Shown here: in pieces, positions 1-5,698 of the stretch
Layout: each line of letters starts with the position of its first letter
Position numbering within the stretch: the first letter of the stretch is position 1
NCBI GenBank assembly: GCA_946537565.1
Contig: CAMNFW010000138.1
Span: 1 to 6,048 of the forward strand
Direction of reading: 5' to 3'
Length of the DNA stretch: 6,048 bases
Source: an uncultured Ruminococcus sp.
GTDB taxonomy: Bacteria > Bacillota > Clostridia > Oscillospirales > Ruminococcaceae
Notes under the pieces: generated by a model
The model's database searches: none
Seen by the model: only the letters and a program-made list of their open reading frames with translations
What the model was told of the DNA's origin: nothing
Program-made: the position numbers and the translations under genes

Positions 1-6
1 GAGGAA

Positions 7-41
7 GGGGGAGTATGAGGGGGAAACGTAGGGAAGGGGGG
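7..41 (+). other. G-quadruplex-like tract
   Basis: Four G-runs (7-11, 19-23, 31-33, 36-41) are separated by loops of 7, 7 and 2 bases, meeting the usual G3+N1-7 rule for a four-tract quadruplex on the plus strand. This is striking in an AT-rich genome. It overlaps the left arm of the hairpin at 15-100, so the two structures would be mutually exclusive. Confidence 0.5.
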
Positions 42-102
42 AATGCCGGCTTTTGTACCAGTTTTTTTTTGTGTCTCCCCGCCCGAAGTTTCCCCCTCAT
101 GC
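13..102. repeat. Long imperfect inverted repeat at the left edge
   Basis: A 13-bp perfect pairing (ATGAGGGGGAAAC at 15-27 with 88-100) continues inward, with small internal loops, through 31-33 with 82-84 and about 36-42 with 74-80. The intervening segment holds GCCGGC and a ten-base T run (61-70 region). On the minus strand, downstream of the repeat copy, it is not followed by T, so it is not a simple terminator. Confidence 0.6.
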
Positions 103-125
103 CGTTTGCAGGCAGTATCATGTCA

Positions 126-268
126 CGTTTTTTTAACTTACGTTGACGCTCGTAAACTCGCTCACTCTTAACGTGATTAGTAACATACGATCGCATACAG
201 CACAACTACTTCTGCGGTACTTTGTGGTGCAACTTTTTCAGTAAGGCGGTTTGGGTTCAGCTTACTTT
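126..268 (-). repeat. Dispersed repeat, left copy (inverted relative to 5881-6024)
   Basis: This segment aligns with the reverse complement of 5881-6024. By hand I count about 116 matches in 144 columns with one 1-base gap, roughly 80%. Identical blocks include 147-169 with 5981-6003 (23 bases), 190-204 with 5945-5959 (15 bases, ATCGCATACAGCACA) and 215-223 with 5926-5934. The orientation given is that in which the copy reads leftward, away from the genes. No transposase or terminal inverted repeats are visible in it. Nature unknown: a non-autonomous element, a relic gene fragment, or an intergenic repeat family. Confidence 0.75.
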
Positions 269-363
269 CTACGGACAACGATCATGGTTTCCTTCAAATA
301 TTCCGCCCTCACATAAACTCTTGCCATGTTCTTATTTCCACTTCTTGTAAATCTTTCCTGCAT
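262..363 (-). other. Short open frame of 33 codons after the minus-strand promoter
   Basis: The frame begins with ATG at 363-361, just three bases after the predicted transcript start, and ends with TAA at 264-262. A second ATG at 327-325 gives MARVYVRAEYLKETMIVVRRK. There is no good ribosome binding site for either ATG (only TGGAAA before the second). Its end overlaps the start of the repeat copy. It may be a decayed gene end, a leader peptide or chance; I recognise no family. Confidence 0.18.
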
Positions 364-372
364 CTAATGCTG
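269..372. other. Intergenic stretch without a convincing gene
   Basis: Between the left repeat copy and the minus-strand promoter I see only the short 33-codon minus-strand frame described separately. No tRNA, riboswitch or further repeat is apparent. Confidence 0.5.
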
Positions 373-401
373 ATTGTATAAAAACAATAAAATATTATCA
401 A
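373..401 (-). promoter_or_regulatory. Minus-strand promoter facing the left-edge repeat
   Basis: On the minus strand TTGATA (396-401; five of six) is followed after 17 bp by TACAAT (373-378; five of six). Transcription would start near 366 and run leftward through the repeat copy at 126-268. It lies back to back with the CarD-family promoter. Confidence 0.5.
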
Positions 402-441
402 TTATTTGTGAAATTTGCCTATAACAATTTTGAGCAAAATA

Positions 442-450
442 TGTTATAAT
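442..450 (+). promoter_or_regulatory. Extended -10 promoter of the CarD-family gene
   Basis: A perfect TATAAT at 445-450 is preceded by TG at 442-443 (TGT-TATAAT), an extended -10 element. No good -35 hexamer sits 16-18 bp upstream (TAACAA at 422-427 is weak), which fits an extended -10 promoter. Transcription would start near 457, giving a leader of about 64 nt before the ATG at 521. Confidence 0.6.
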
Positions 451-510
451 TATTATATACTTTCAACGTGCAGCTTCATTTTGAGGTGGTAAGTCCGGTT
501 GATTATTTGC

Positions 511-516
511 GGAGGA
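511..516 (+). promoter_or_regulatory. Ribosome binding site of the CarD-family gene
   Basis: GGAGGA lies four bases before the ATG at 521. It is near-perfectly complementary to the 16S rRNA 3' end and fixes this start codon. Confidence 0.75.
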
Positions 517-520
517 CATT

Positions 521-1021
521 ATGTATAAAGTAAATGACGCAGTGATGTACGGCTCATACGGAGTCTGCACTATCAGCTCTATCGAAAACCGTGATTTCTG
601 CGGCGAAAATGTGGAGTATTATGTGCTGCATCCGGTGAATGATAAAAAAAATACATTCTACGTTCCTACTTCTTTCGGCACGCTCAAAGATAAAATGAAA
701 AGCGTCTGCACTAAAGCTGAGGTTGATGAGCTGATAAACGCTATGCCCGAAAATGACAGAATGTGGATCGATGACGATGAGCTGAGAAAAAAAGAGTTCC
801 GCCGTATAATCGACAGCGGCGACAGAAGCAGTATCGTTAGTATGATAAAGATACTTTACCTCCACCGTCAGGAGCTTTTGCAGAACCATAAACGCCTGCA
901 CTCCACTGATGAAAGATTCCTCAGCGAGGCTGAAAATATGCTTTATGATGAATTTGCTTATGCCCTGGAGATTCCTAAGGACGAAGTGATATCTTACATA
1001 AAAAATCATATTCCAGCTTGA
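521..1021 (+). CDS. CarD family transcriptional regulator (RNA polymerase-binding)
   Basis: This 166-residue protein matches the CarD/CdnL family, which binds the RNA polymerase beta subunit and tunes open-complex stability at promoters such as those of rRNA. The N-terminal Tudor-like RNA polymerase interaction domain covers about residues 1-58 (VNDAVMYGSYGVCTISSIE, then the strand YYVLHPV and the segment FYVPT). The C-terminal half is helical and includes W82, which may correspond to the tryptophan that wedges into the upstream edge of the bubble in characterised CarD proteins; that alignment is by eye. The SGD...MIKILYLHRQELL...AENMLYDEFAYALE pattern is typical of the short clostridial form. 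The ATG is preceded by GGAGGA at 511-516 with good spacing. The gene is monocistronic, with its own promoter near 445 and a strong hairpin terminator at 1148-1194. The family call is secure; the target genes cannot be read from the sequence. Confidence 0.9.
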   Translation: MYKVNDAVMYGSYGVCTISSIENRDFCGENVEYYVLHPVNDKKNTFYVPTSFGTLKDKMKSVCTKAEVDELINAMPENDRMWIDDDELRKKEFRRIIDSGDRSSIVSMIKILYLHRQELLQNHKRLHSTDERFLSEAENMLYDEFAYALEIPKDEVISYIKNHIPA

Positions 1022-1058
1022 AATATTTAATATATATATTACAATAAAAAATATATAT

Positions 1059-1087
1059 TTGCTTTTTTCGTCAAGCAGTGATATAAT
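1059..1087 (+). promoter_or_regulatory. Possible promoter of a small RNA between the CarD and LysR genes
   Basis: A perfect TATAAT at 1082-1087 lies 17 bp after TTGCTT (1059-1064; only the TTG half matches). It is downstream of the CarD-family stop and upstream of the terminator at 1148-1194, so transcription from about 1094 would give a roughly 100-nt RNA with no sizeable reading frame. The region is AT-rich, so a chance TATAAT is possible. Confidence 0.35.
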
Positions 1088-1093
1088 ATAATC

Positions 1094-1194
1094 AGAAGAT
1101 AGATATGTTGTATATTTTCTAAGATTTTCTCTAATTTCATCCTTTATAAAAAAGAACGAGAAACTGTCCCCCAACGGTTTCTCGTTCTTTTTTT
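1094..1194 (+). ncRNA. Candidate small RNA ending in the shared terminator
   Basis: The predicted transcript would be an unstructured AU-rich leader of about 54 nt followed by the 17-bp terminator hairpin, whose loop carries five consecutive C (TGTCCCCCAACG). C-rich hairpin loops are used by several Bacillota small RNAs to pair with G-rich Shine-Dalgarno sequences. No family is recognised and the call depends wholly on the weak promoter at 1059-1087; the alternative is simply the 3' end of the CarD-family mRNA. Confidence 0.25.
1148..1194 (+). terminator. Strong intrinsic terminator, probably bidirectional
   Basis: A 17-bp perfect inverted repeat (1148-1164 with 1177-1193) encloses a 12-base loop TGTCCCCCAACG and ends in seven T on the plus strand. 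On the minus strand the same stem is followed by six T. It terminates plus-strand transcription from the CarD-family gene and could also stop minus-strand read-through. Confidence 0.88.
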
Positions 1195-1230
1195 ATTGTT
1201 ATTCTATGTGTGAATACCATAGGCAAAAAG

Positions 1231-1259
1231 AAAAGTCCTGAGTTTTGTTCAGGACTTTT
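1231..1259 (-). terminator. Intrinsic terminator of the LysR gene
   Basis: An 11-bp perfect stem (AAAAGTCCTGA at 1231-1241 with its complement at 1249-1259) has a 7-base loop. It begins four bases past the LysR stop codon, and on the minus strand the stem runs into TTTTCTTTTT. It can also act on the plus strand because T runs flank both sides. Confidence 0.85.
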
Positions 1260-1263
1260 TTGT

Positions 1264-2202
1264 TTATTCTTCGGCAACCTTTGACATTTTAGCAGCAAAT
1301 TCAACAAGATAATTGATGCAGCTTTGGATAGTTGCATTGTTCTCGCTGCTCTTGCGGTAGATTATGAAATCTCTGTTGCGTATAACCGCAAATGAGCATT
1401 TCTTTACCACCACATCATAGTCCGGAAATGCACTCGCCGGAACAGGAGATACCCACATATAACTGTTTTCAAGAGTATTCATAAGGCTTAGCTTATTTCC
1501 CTTATCCGCTGCAAATATGACCTTCTTGTTGAAATCGTCAGGATAATCGGGGTTTATGCAGTTTTTGCAGAAAACGTTCAGCTCATCGTCACCATGAAGT
1601 ATCTGGATATAATTCTTAAGCTTTTCAAAGGGAACATCATCATATGCCGCCAGAGGATGTGACCGTTTCATCAACAGCTTCATGTTGAATTCCATTGCTG
1701 TCCGGCAGATGATCTTCTTGGACTGAAGCTGTTCAGCCAGAATTGCACTCTGGGTTACAGGCACACGAATAACACCTATATCCGCTCTTCCTCCGCTTAT
1801 CTCGTCGATAATCCGGTTGACATTGTTTTCATGGATATGGATATTGATCTTATCTTCTTTTTTCGATGAATTTATCCAGCTTGCAATAGCAGGAGAGAGA
1901 TATGGTATCTGAGATGATATAAGTGTAAGCTTTATACCATCATCGGTCTTATTGGTATAATACTCCTCAAGACTGTGCATATCCTCAACGATTTTTTTCG
2001 CTCTGACGAGAAATTCTTCACCCTCCGGAGTTATGACCATTCCGTTAGGTGTTCGCCAGAAGATCTGAATTCCGATATTGGATTCAAGCTCTTTTAGAGC
2101 AATACTTATGTTAGGCTGTGCCTGAAATAGTTTTTTTGCAGCAGTTGTAATACTTCCTTCTTGGGCTATTGCTATAACATATTCAAGCTGCTGAATCTTC
2201 AT
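1264..2202 (-). CDS. LysR family transcriptional regulator
   Basis: This 312-residue protein has the usual LysR-type length and layout. Residues 1-60 form the winged helix-turn-helix (MKIQQLEYVIAIAQEGS, AAKKLFQAQPNISIALKELE, then the wing ending in GMVITPEGEEFL). A linker helix spans about 60-82, and a periplasmic-binding-protein-like effector domain covers about 90-300, with the typical GGRADIGVI segment at 137-145. Such proteins bind DNA as tetramers and change activity on binding a small co-inducer; which ligand is used here cannot be read. The start is supported by AAGGTGGG at 2209-2216, six bases upstream. The gene has its own promoter at 2231-2259, with a 16-bp palindrome over the -35 that suggests autoregulation. 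A hairpin terminator lies just past its stop (1231-1259). It lies downstream of, and on the same strand as, the Nudix and ATPase genes, rather than divergent from a target gene as many LysR genes are, so its regulon is not obvious. Confidence 0.92.
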   Translation of the reverse strand: MKIQQLEYVIAIAQEGSITTAAKKLFQAQPNISIALKELESNIGIQIFWRTPNGMVITPEGEEFLVRAKKIVEDMHSLEEYYTNKTDDGIKLTLISSQIPYLSPAIASWINSSKKEDKINIHIHENNVNRIIDEISGGRADIGVIRVPVTQSAILAEQLQSKKIICRTAMEFNMKLLMKRSHPLAAYDDVPFEKLKNYIQILHGDDELNVFCKNCINPDYPDDFNKKVIFAADKGNKLSLMNTLENSYMWVSPVPASAFPDYDVVVKKCSFAVIRNRDFIIYRKSSENNATIQSCINYLVEFAAKMSKVAEE

Positions 2203-2208
2203 TTTTTT

Positions 2209-2216
2209 CCCACCTT
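2209..2216 (-). promoter_or_regulatory. Ribosome binding site of the LysR gene
   Basis: On the minus strand AAGGTGGG is separated by six bases from the ATG at 2202-2200, supporting that start. Confidence 0.65.
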
Positions 2217-2230
2217 GCTTATTTTTTTAC

Positions 2231-2259
2231 ATTATAACATATATTTTCATATATTGCAA
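2231..2259 (-). promoter_or_regulatory. Sigma-A-type promoter of the LysR gene
   Basis: On the minus strand a perfect -10 TATAAT (2231-2236) lies exactly 17 bp from a -35 TTGCAA (2254-2259; four of six consensus bases). Transcription would start near 2224, giving a short leader that contains the AAGGTGGG ribosome binding site. Confidence 0.65.
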
Positions 2260-2264
2260 TATAT
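2249..2264. promoter_or_regulatory. 16-bp perfect palindrome overlapping the LysR -35 (candidate operator)
   Basis: The sequence ATATATTGCAATATAT is a perfect 16-bp inverted repeat centred at 2256/2257 and covers the whole -35 hexamer of the LysR promoter. LysR proteins typically bind interrupted dyads of the T-N11-A type near their own promoter, so this is a reasonable autorepression site. The AT-richness of the region makes chance palindromes more likely, so confidence is moderate. Confidence 0.4.
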
Positions 2265-2317
2265 AAATAATAAATAATAATTTTAATGATAGATATAAGA
2301 ATATCATATATAGATTG

Positions 2318-2731
2318 TCAAATTGCTTCTTTGATTGCTGTTTTAGCTTTTGCAACAATGGTTTTATCGTTTTCGTAGGAGAGAATATTGGCAGCGTAGG
2401 ATATGTCCACCCACCTGATCTCTGCAATTTCATCTTCCTGGGGGTGGAAGTCTACATTTTTGGCTTTTGCCAGGAAGTATACAACTACCTTTAAGGTGTC
2501 CTTTTTTGGGGAATAGGTTACAGTTTCTCTGAATGTCGGGTCGATTATCACGTCGATAGAGGTCTCTTCCATGATCTCACGGTGAGCGGTCTCAACCTCA
2601 GTTTCGCCGTTTTCAACATGACCCTTCGGAAAAGACCAATGACCGCTGTTGATATGCTTGATAAGCAATATCTCAGTGTTTCCGTGATATTTACGGTACA
2701 CAATTGCGCCGCATGATTTCTCGTGAAGCAT
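2318..2731 (-). CDS. Nudix hydrolase, diadenosine tetraphosphatase-like
   Basis: This 137-residue protein is a single Nudix domain. Such enzymes cleave nucleoside diphosphates linked to another moiety using divalent metal. The Nudix box runs from G37 to I59 (GHVENGE, then REIMEETSI) and keeps the metal-binding R51-E52 and E55-E56 residues. The usual glycine near its end is serine (S58). The N-terminal SCGAIVYR, the WSFPKGHVE segment and the early EILLIKH strand resemble the asymmetric Ap4A hydrolase (bis(5'-nucleosyl)-tetraphosphatase) group, so removal of stress-associated dinucleotides is the best guess; substrate cannot be proved from sequence. Length is normal for the group. The start is fixed by AAAGGAA at 2737-2743, five bases upstream of the ATG. 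The gene has its own strong promoter (2800-2828) downstream of the calcium ATPase stop. No clear terminator follows, so transcripts may run on into the LysR gene. Confidence 0.88.
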   Translation of the reverse strand: MLHEKSCGAIVYRKYHGNTEILLIKHINSGHWSFPKGHVENGETEVETAHREIMEETSIDVIIDPTFRETVTYSPKKDTLKVVVYFLAKAKNVDFHPQEDEIAEIRWVDISYAANILSYENDKTIVAKAKTAIKEAI

Positions 2732-2736
2732 AGCAA

Positions 2737-2743
2737 TTCCTTT
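2737..2743 (-). promoter_or_regulatory. Ribosome binding site of the Nudix gene
   Basis: AAAGGAA on the minus strand lies five bases before the ATG at 2731-2729. Confidence 0.65.
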
Positions 2744-2761
2744 CTTTCAAATATTTTCCGT

Positions 2762-2779
2762 ATGCCATTGAGCTGGCAT
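2762..2779 (-). other. Small stem-loop in the Nudix gene leader
   Basis: ATGCCA (2762-2767) and TGGCAT (2774-2779) form a perfect 6-bp stem with a 6-base loop inside the predicted leader of the Nudix mRNA. It is not followed by a T-run on the minus strand, so it is not a typical intrinsic terminator. It may stabilise or modulate the mRNA, or mean nothing. Confidence 0.35.
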
Positions 2780-2799
2780 CTCGGTATAGATTCACAAAT

Positions 2800-2828
2800 A
2801 TTATATCATATTTTGTGGAATTTGTCCA
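2800..2828 (-). promoter_or_regulatory. Sigma-A-type promoter of the Nudix gene
   Basis: On the minus strand TGGACA (2823-2828; five of six consensus bases) is followed after 17 bp by a perfect TATAAT (2800-2805). Transcription would start near 2793, leaving a leader of about 60 nt before the ATG. It lies just past the ATPase stop codon, so the Nudix gene can be expressed independently. Confidence 0.7.
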
Positions 2829-2867
2829 TAGCTCACAAGAGATTTTTATAAAGAATTTTGCCGGAGT

Positions 2868-5507
2868 TCAGTCTCCTTTTTTGAAAGAACTGATAATTCC
2901 GCTTAAAACCGGCACTGCTGCGCTGAATCCAAAGGCGGTGAGAAGCTGATGTGAGTCAAGCGAAACGGTGGCAAATATCGCCTGCATCTGCGGAAGACAT
3001 ACCGCTGCCGCCAGTGTGCAGAAAGAGATGACCGCTGCAAACAAAAGCTTTATGTTTCCAAAGGGATTTATCCTGAACAGCGAACGGCTTTCAGACCTGC
3101 ACTCGAAAACGTGTATCAGCTGAGACATGACAAGGGTTATAAGTGCAGCTGTCCGTCCTGCTTCTATGCTTCCGCCGGAGCGGAGTATCAACGAGAATGA
3201 AGCAAGTGTTGAAAGTCCGATAAGTATTCCACGGATTATTATTTTCCACATCAGACCGCCGGAAAAAAAGCCTTCCTTAGAGCTTCTCGGCGGTTTTTTC
3301 ATTATGTCAGCTTCCGGCGGTTCAAGTCCAAGTGCAACTGCCGGAAGTCCGTCGGTCACGAGATTTACCAGAAGTATCTGCACAGGAAGAAGAATTATCG
3401 GCATTCCCATTAGTATTCCCGCAAACATCGTAAGCACCTCGCCAATGTTGCAGGAGAGAAGATAACGCACGAATTTTCGTATATTTGCATAAACGCATCT
3501 GCCTTGTTCAACTGCGTTTACAAGAGTTGCAAGGTTGTCGTCAAGAAGTATAACATCAGCTGCCTGTTTTGTTACATCAGTTCCGGTAAGTCCCATTGCT
3601 ACGCCAACGTCAGCTTCTTTTACAGCCGGCGCATCGTTTACGCCGTCACCGGTCATTGTAACTATCTCGCCACGGCGTTTGAAGCTGCGAACCACTCTTA
3701 GTTTATGAACAGGCTCAACACGGGCGAAAACAGTATATTTTTCGATATTTCTGTCAAGCTCAGCGTCAGACATTTTATCAAGCTCAGCACCTGTAACAGC
3801 CTTTCCGCCACGGAGTATCCCAGCTTGCTTGGCAACAGCAGCAGCGGTGTTGATATGATCGCCGGTTATCATTACAGTCCGTATAGAAGCAGCTGCACAT
3901 TTTCTGACAGCAGCCTTAGCTTCTTCACGGGGCGGATCGGTCATTCCGGAGAGACCTAAGAAGATAAGACCGCCCTTTTCCGGTTCAAAGATCTGGCTTT
4001 GACAATAGGCGAGAGCAAGCACCCTTAAAGCTCTGCCAGACATATCTAATATCTTATTTTCCGCAGTTTTACGGACTTCATAAGTCATAGGAAGGATATC
4101 TCCGCTGCTGTTAAGATACATTGTGCAGCGTGGAAGAATGACTTCGCCGGCACCTTTAAGGTAAATTCTTCTTTCGCTTCCCTCGGAAATATGCACAGCC
4201 ATGAAACGGGTTTCGCTGTCAAAGGGAAATTCATTCAGCTTCCGGCATTTGAGTTCAAGGGAATCCTTTGTGATACCAGCTTTGGCAGCAGCGATAAGCA
4301 GTGCAGCTTCCGTTGGGTCGCCGGTAACATTCCACTGACCTTTTCCTGAAAGCTTTCCACGTTCACGGCTTTTAGGCTGTTTTTCGGCAGATATTGAAGC
4401 TGTAGAGCATAACGCTCCGCATTTAAGAGCTTCGGTAAGGGGTTTTTCAGCCTTTGGGTTTATAGAGATATTATCTGCACTTTTTGTAACGCTGCCGCTG
4501 ATTCTGTGACCCATGCCGCTGAAATAATAGGTATTACCAGGAGTATAAAGCTCAGTAACAGTCATTTTATTTTCGGTGATGGTGCCTGTTTTGTCGGAGC
4601 AGATAACTGAGGTGCAGCCGAGAGTTTCAACGCTGTGCAGTTTGTTTACAAGAGCTTTAAGCTTAAGCATACGGTTTACAGCCAGCGCAAGGGCAATTGT
4701 AACGGTTGCAGGAAGTCCCTCCGGGATAGCAGCAATGGCAATGGTGATTCCAGTCATCAGCATTTCAAAAACGTCCTCGCCCCTGATAACACCAGCTGCA
4801 AAAACTGCAAGGCATACAACTATACAAATTATTGCGACTGTCTTTCCAAGTTCAGCAAGACGTTTCTGTAGAGGAGTTAATTCCTTGTCAATGTCGGTGA
4901 GCATTTCAGAAATTTTGCCCATTTGAGTTCTTGTGCCTGTGGCGATAACTCTTGCCTGGCAGGAACCTTTCACGGCAGAGGTTCCGCAGTAGATTATATT
5001 AGGCTTATTCAGTGAATTATCCGTATCATTGGAAATTCCGGCAGATTTTGCAGCTGGCTCAGATTCACCTGTAAGCAGGGATTCGTCAGTGAAAAAGCCT
5101 GAGCAGGTGAGTATAACACAGTCTGCCGGTATCCTGTCGCCGGCTTCTATCTCAACGATGTCTTCAGTCACCAGCCGTGAAGCTTCGATTTCTTTCAGAG
5201 TACCGTCACGGTAACATTTAGCGGTTGGAGCTGTCATAGAACGGAGGGCTTCGAGAGTATGTTCAGTTCGGTATTCCTGTATAAATCCAAGCACAGCGTT
5301 GAGCAGAACGATCATGATTATGGTAACAGCATCGGTTATTTCCCCAAGCATGACCGAGATAACGGTTGCAGCAAGAAGGATCATAACCATAACGTCCTTG
5401 AACTGTCCAGCAAATATTTTAACAGCTCCGGGTCTTTTGCTTTCGCTTAGTTCATTGCGCCCTTCGGTTTTAAGTCTTGCGGCGGCTTCTTTTTCTGTAA
5501 GTCCCAT
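2868..5507 (-). CDS. Calcium-transporting P-type ATPase (PMCA/SERCA-like, type II)
   Basis: This 879-residue integral membrane pump should export Ca2+ (probably in exchange for protons) using ATP. Numbered from the ATG at 5507, it has the actuator motif TGES (146-149), PEGL in M4 (262-265), the phosphorylation motif DKTGT with catalytic D305, nucleotide-domain motifs GDPTE (396-400), FPFD (427-430) and KGA (451-453), TGD (548-550) and the hinge TGDGVND (619-625). Ten hydrophobic segments are visible: four before the catalytic core, six after. Ca2+ ligands of the SERCA type are kept: E263 (M4), N687 and E690 (M5), N715, T718 and D719 (M6). In M8 a glutamine (Q796) appears to replace the SERCA site-I glutamate, as in PMCA-type pumps, which suggests one Ca2+ per cycle. 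An upstream TTG (5537) and ATG (5534) in frame lack a ribosome binding site; the ATG at 5507 has GGAAAGGG eight bases upstream and gives the usual MGLTEKEAAARL start. Confidence 0.93.
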   Translation of the reverse strand: MGLTEKEAAARLKTEGRNELSESKRPGAVKIFAGQFKDVMVMILLAATVISVMLGEITDAVTIIMIVLLNAVLGFIQEYRTEHTLEALRSMTAPTAKCYRDGTLKEIEASRLVTEDIVEIEAGDRIPADCVILTCSGFFTDESLLTGESEPAAKSAGISNDTDNSLNKPNIIYCGTSAVKGSCQARVIATGTRTQMGKISEMLTDIDKELTPLQKRLAELGKTVAIICIVVCLAVFAAGVIRGEDVFEMLMTGITIAIAAIPEGLPATVTIALALAVNRMLKLKALVNKLHSVETLGCTSVICSDKTGTITENKMTVTELYTPGNTYYFSGMGHRISGSVTKSADNISINPKAEKPLTEALKCGALCSTASISAEKQPKSRERGKLSGKGQWNVTGDPTEAALLIAAAKAGITKDSLELKCRKLNEFPFDSETRFMAVHISEGSERRIYLKGAGEVILPRCTMYLNSSGDILPMTYEVRKTAENKILDMSGRALRVLALAYCQSQIFEPEKGGLIFLGLSGMTDPPREEAKAAVRKCAAASIRTVMITGDHINTAAAVAKQAGILRGGKAVTGAELDKMSDAELDRNIEKYTVFARVEPVHKLRVVRSFKRRGEIVTMTGDGVNDAPAVKEADVGVAMGLTGTDVTKQAADVILLDDNLATLVNAVEQGRCVYANIRKFVRYLLSCNIGEVLTMFAGILMGMPIILLPVQILLVNLVTDGLPAVALGLEPPEADIMKKPPRSSKEGFFSGGLMWKIIIRGILIGLSTLASFSLILRSGGSIEAGRTAALITLVMSQLIHVFECRSESRSLFRINPFGNIKLLFAAVISFCTLAAAVCLPQMQAIFATVSLDSHQLLTAFGFSAAVPVLSGIISSFKKGD

Positions 5508-5513
5508 ATTATG

Positions 5514-5523
5514 CACCCTTTCC
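5514..5523 (-). promoter_or_regulatory. Ribosome binding site that decides the ATPase start
   Basis: GGAAAGGGTG on the minus strand sits upstream of the ATG at 5507-5505, with eight bases between AAAGGG and the ATG. The longer in-frame start candidates at 5537 (TTG) and 5534 (ATG) have only AT-rich DNA before them and would put this purine tract inside the coding sequence, so the shorter form is preferred. Confidence 0.6.
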
Positions 5524-5540
5524 GGTTTTATCATCAATAG

Positions 5541-5546
5541 ATAATA
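5541..5546 (-). promoter_or_regulatory. Possible -10 element of the calcium ATPase gene
   Basis: TATTAT on the minus strand (five of six consensus bases) would start transcription near 5534, about 27 bases before the preferred ATG. The hexamer 17-18 bp upstream (GAATTT/TGAATT) is a poor -35, so this is only the best available candidate. It lies between the gene and the palindrome array. Confidence 0.25.
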
Positions 5547-5602
5547 TGCCGGAAAAAGGCTTAAAATTCATAATCTGCGAAATACGCCAAAAGACTTCGC
5601 AT

Positions 5603-5698
5603 CTGGGACTCTGTCCCAGACCCTGCCAGAGACGCTGCCTCTGGACTCTGCTGGGGCGCTGCCCCAGACCCTGCCAAAGGCTCTGCCTCTGGACTCCG
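5603..5698. repeat. Two 48-bp GC-rich tandem repeats made of palindromes
   Basis: Units 5603-5650 and 5651-5698 match at 41 of 48 positions. Each contains two hairpins: a 7-bp stem with a 3-base loop (5603-5619; 5651-5667, CTGGGGC-GCT-GCCCCAG) and a 6-bp stem with a 7-base loop (5626-5644; 5674-5692, the latter with one mismatch). The array is much richer in GC than its surroundings and lies 100-200 bp upstream of the calcium ATPase start. No T-run follows any of the hairpins, so they are not ordinary terminators. They resemble REP-like intergenic palindromes common in Ruminococcus-type genomes. Confidence 0.8.

Noticed and set aside
457..520. Riboswitch or attenuator in the CarD-family leader
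   Set aside because: The 64-nt leader shows no convincing stem-loop pair, terminator or known riboswitch core.
554..1174. Minus-strand open frame of 206 codons
   Set aside because: It lies antisense to the CarD-family gene and spans its terminator side; the composition is unlike a protein (Phe/Ile/His rich) and the plus-strand gene is clearly the real one.
2286..2307. ATGATA...TATCAT inverted repeat after the Nudix stop as a terminator
   Set aside because: The stem is six AT-rich base pairs and is not followed by a T-run on the minus strand; it is too weak to call.
3127..5544. Several plus-strand frames of 60-116 codons opposite the calcium ATPase
   Set aside because: They are antisense shadows of a well-supported P-type ATPase and lack ribosome binding sites and recognisable domains.
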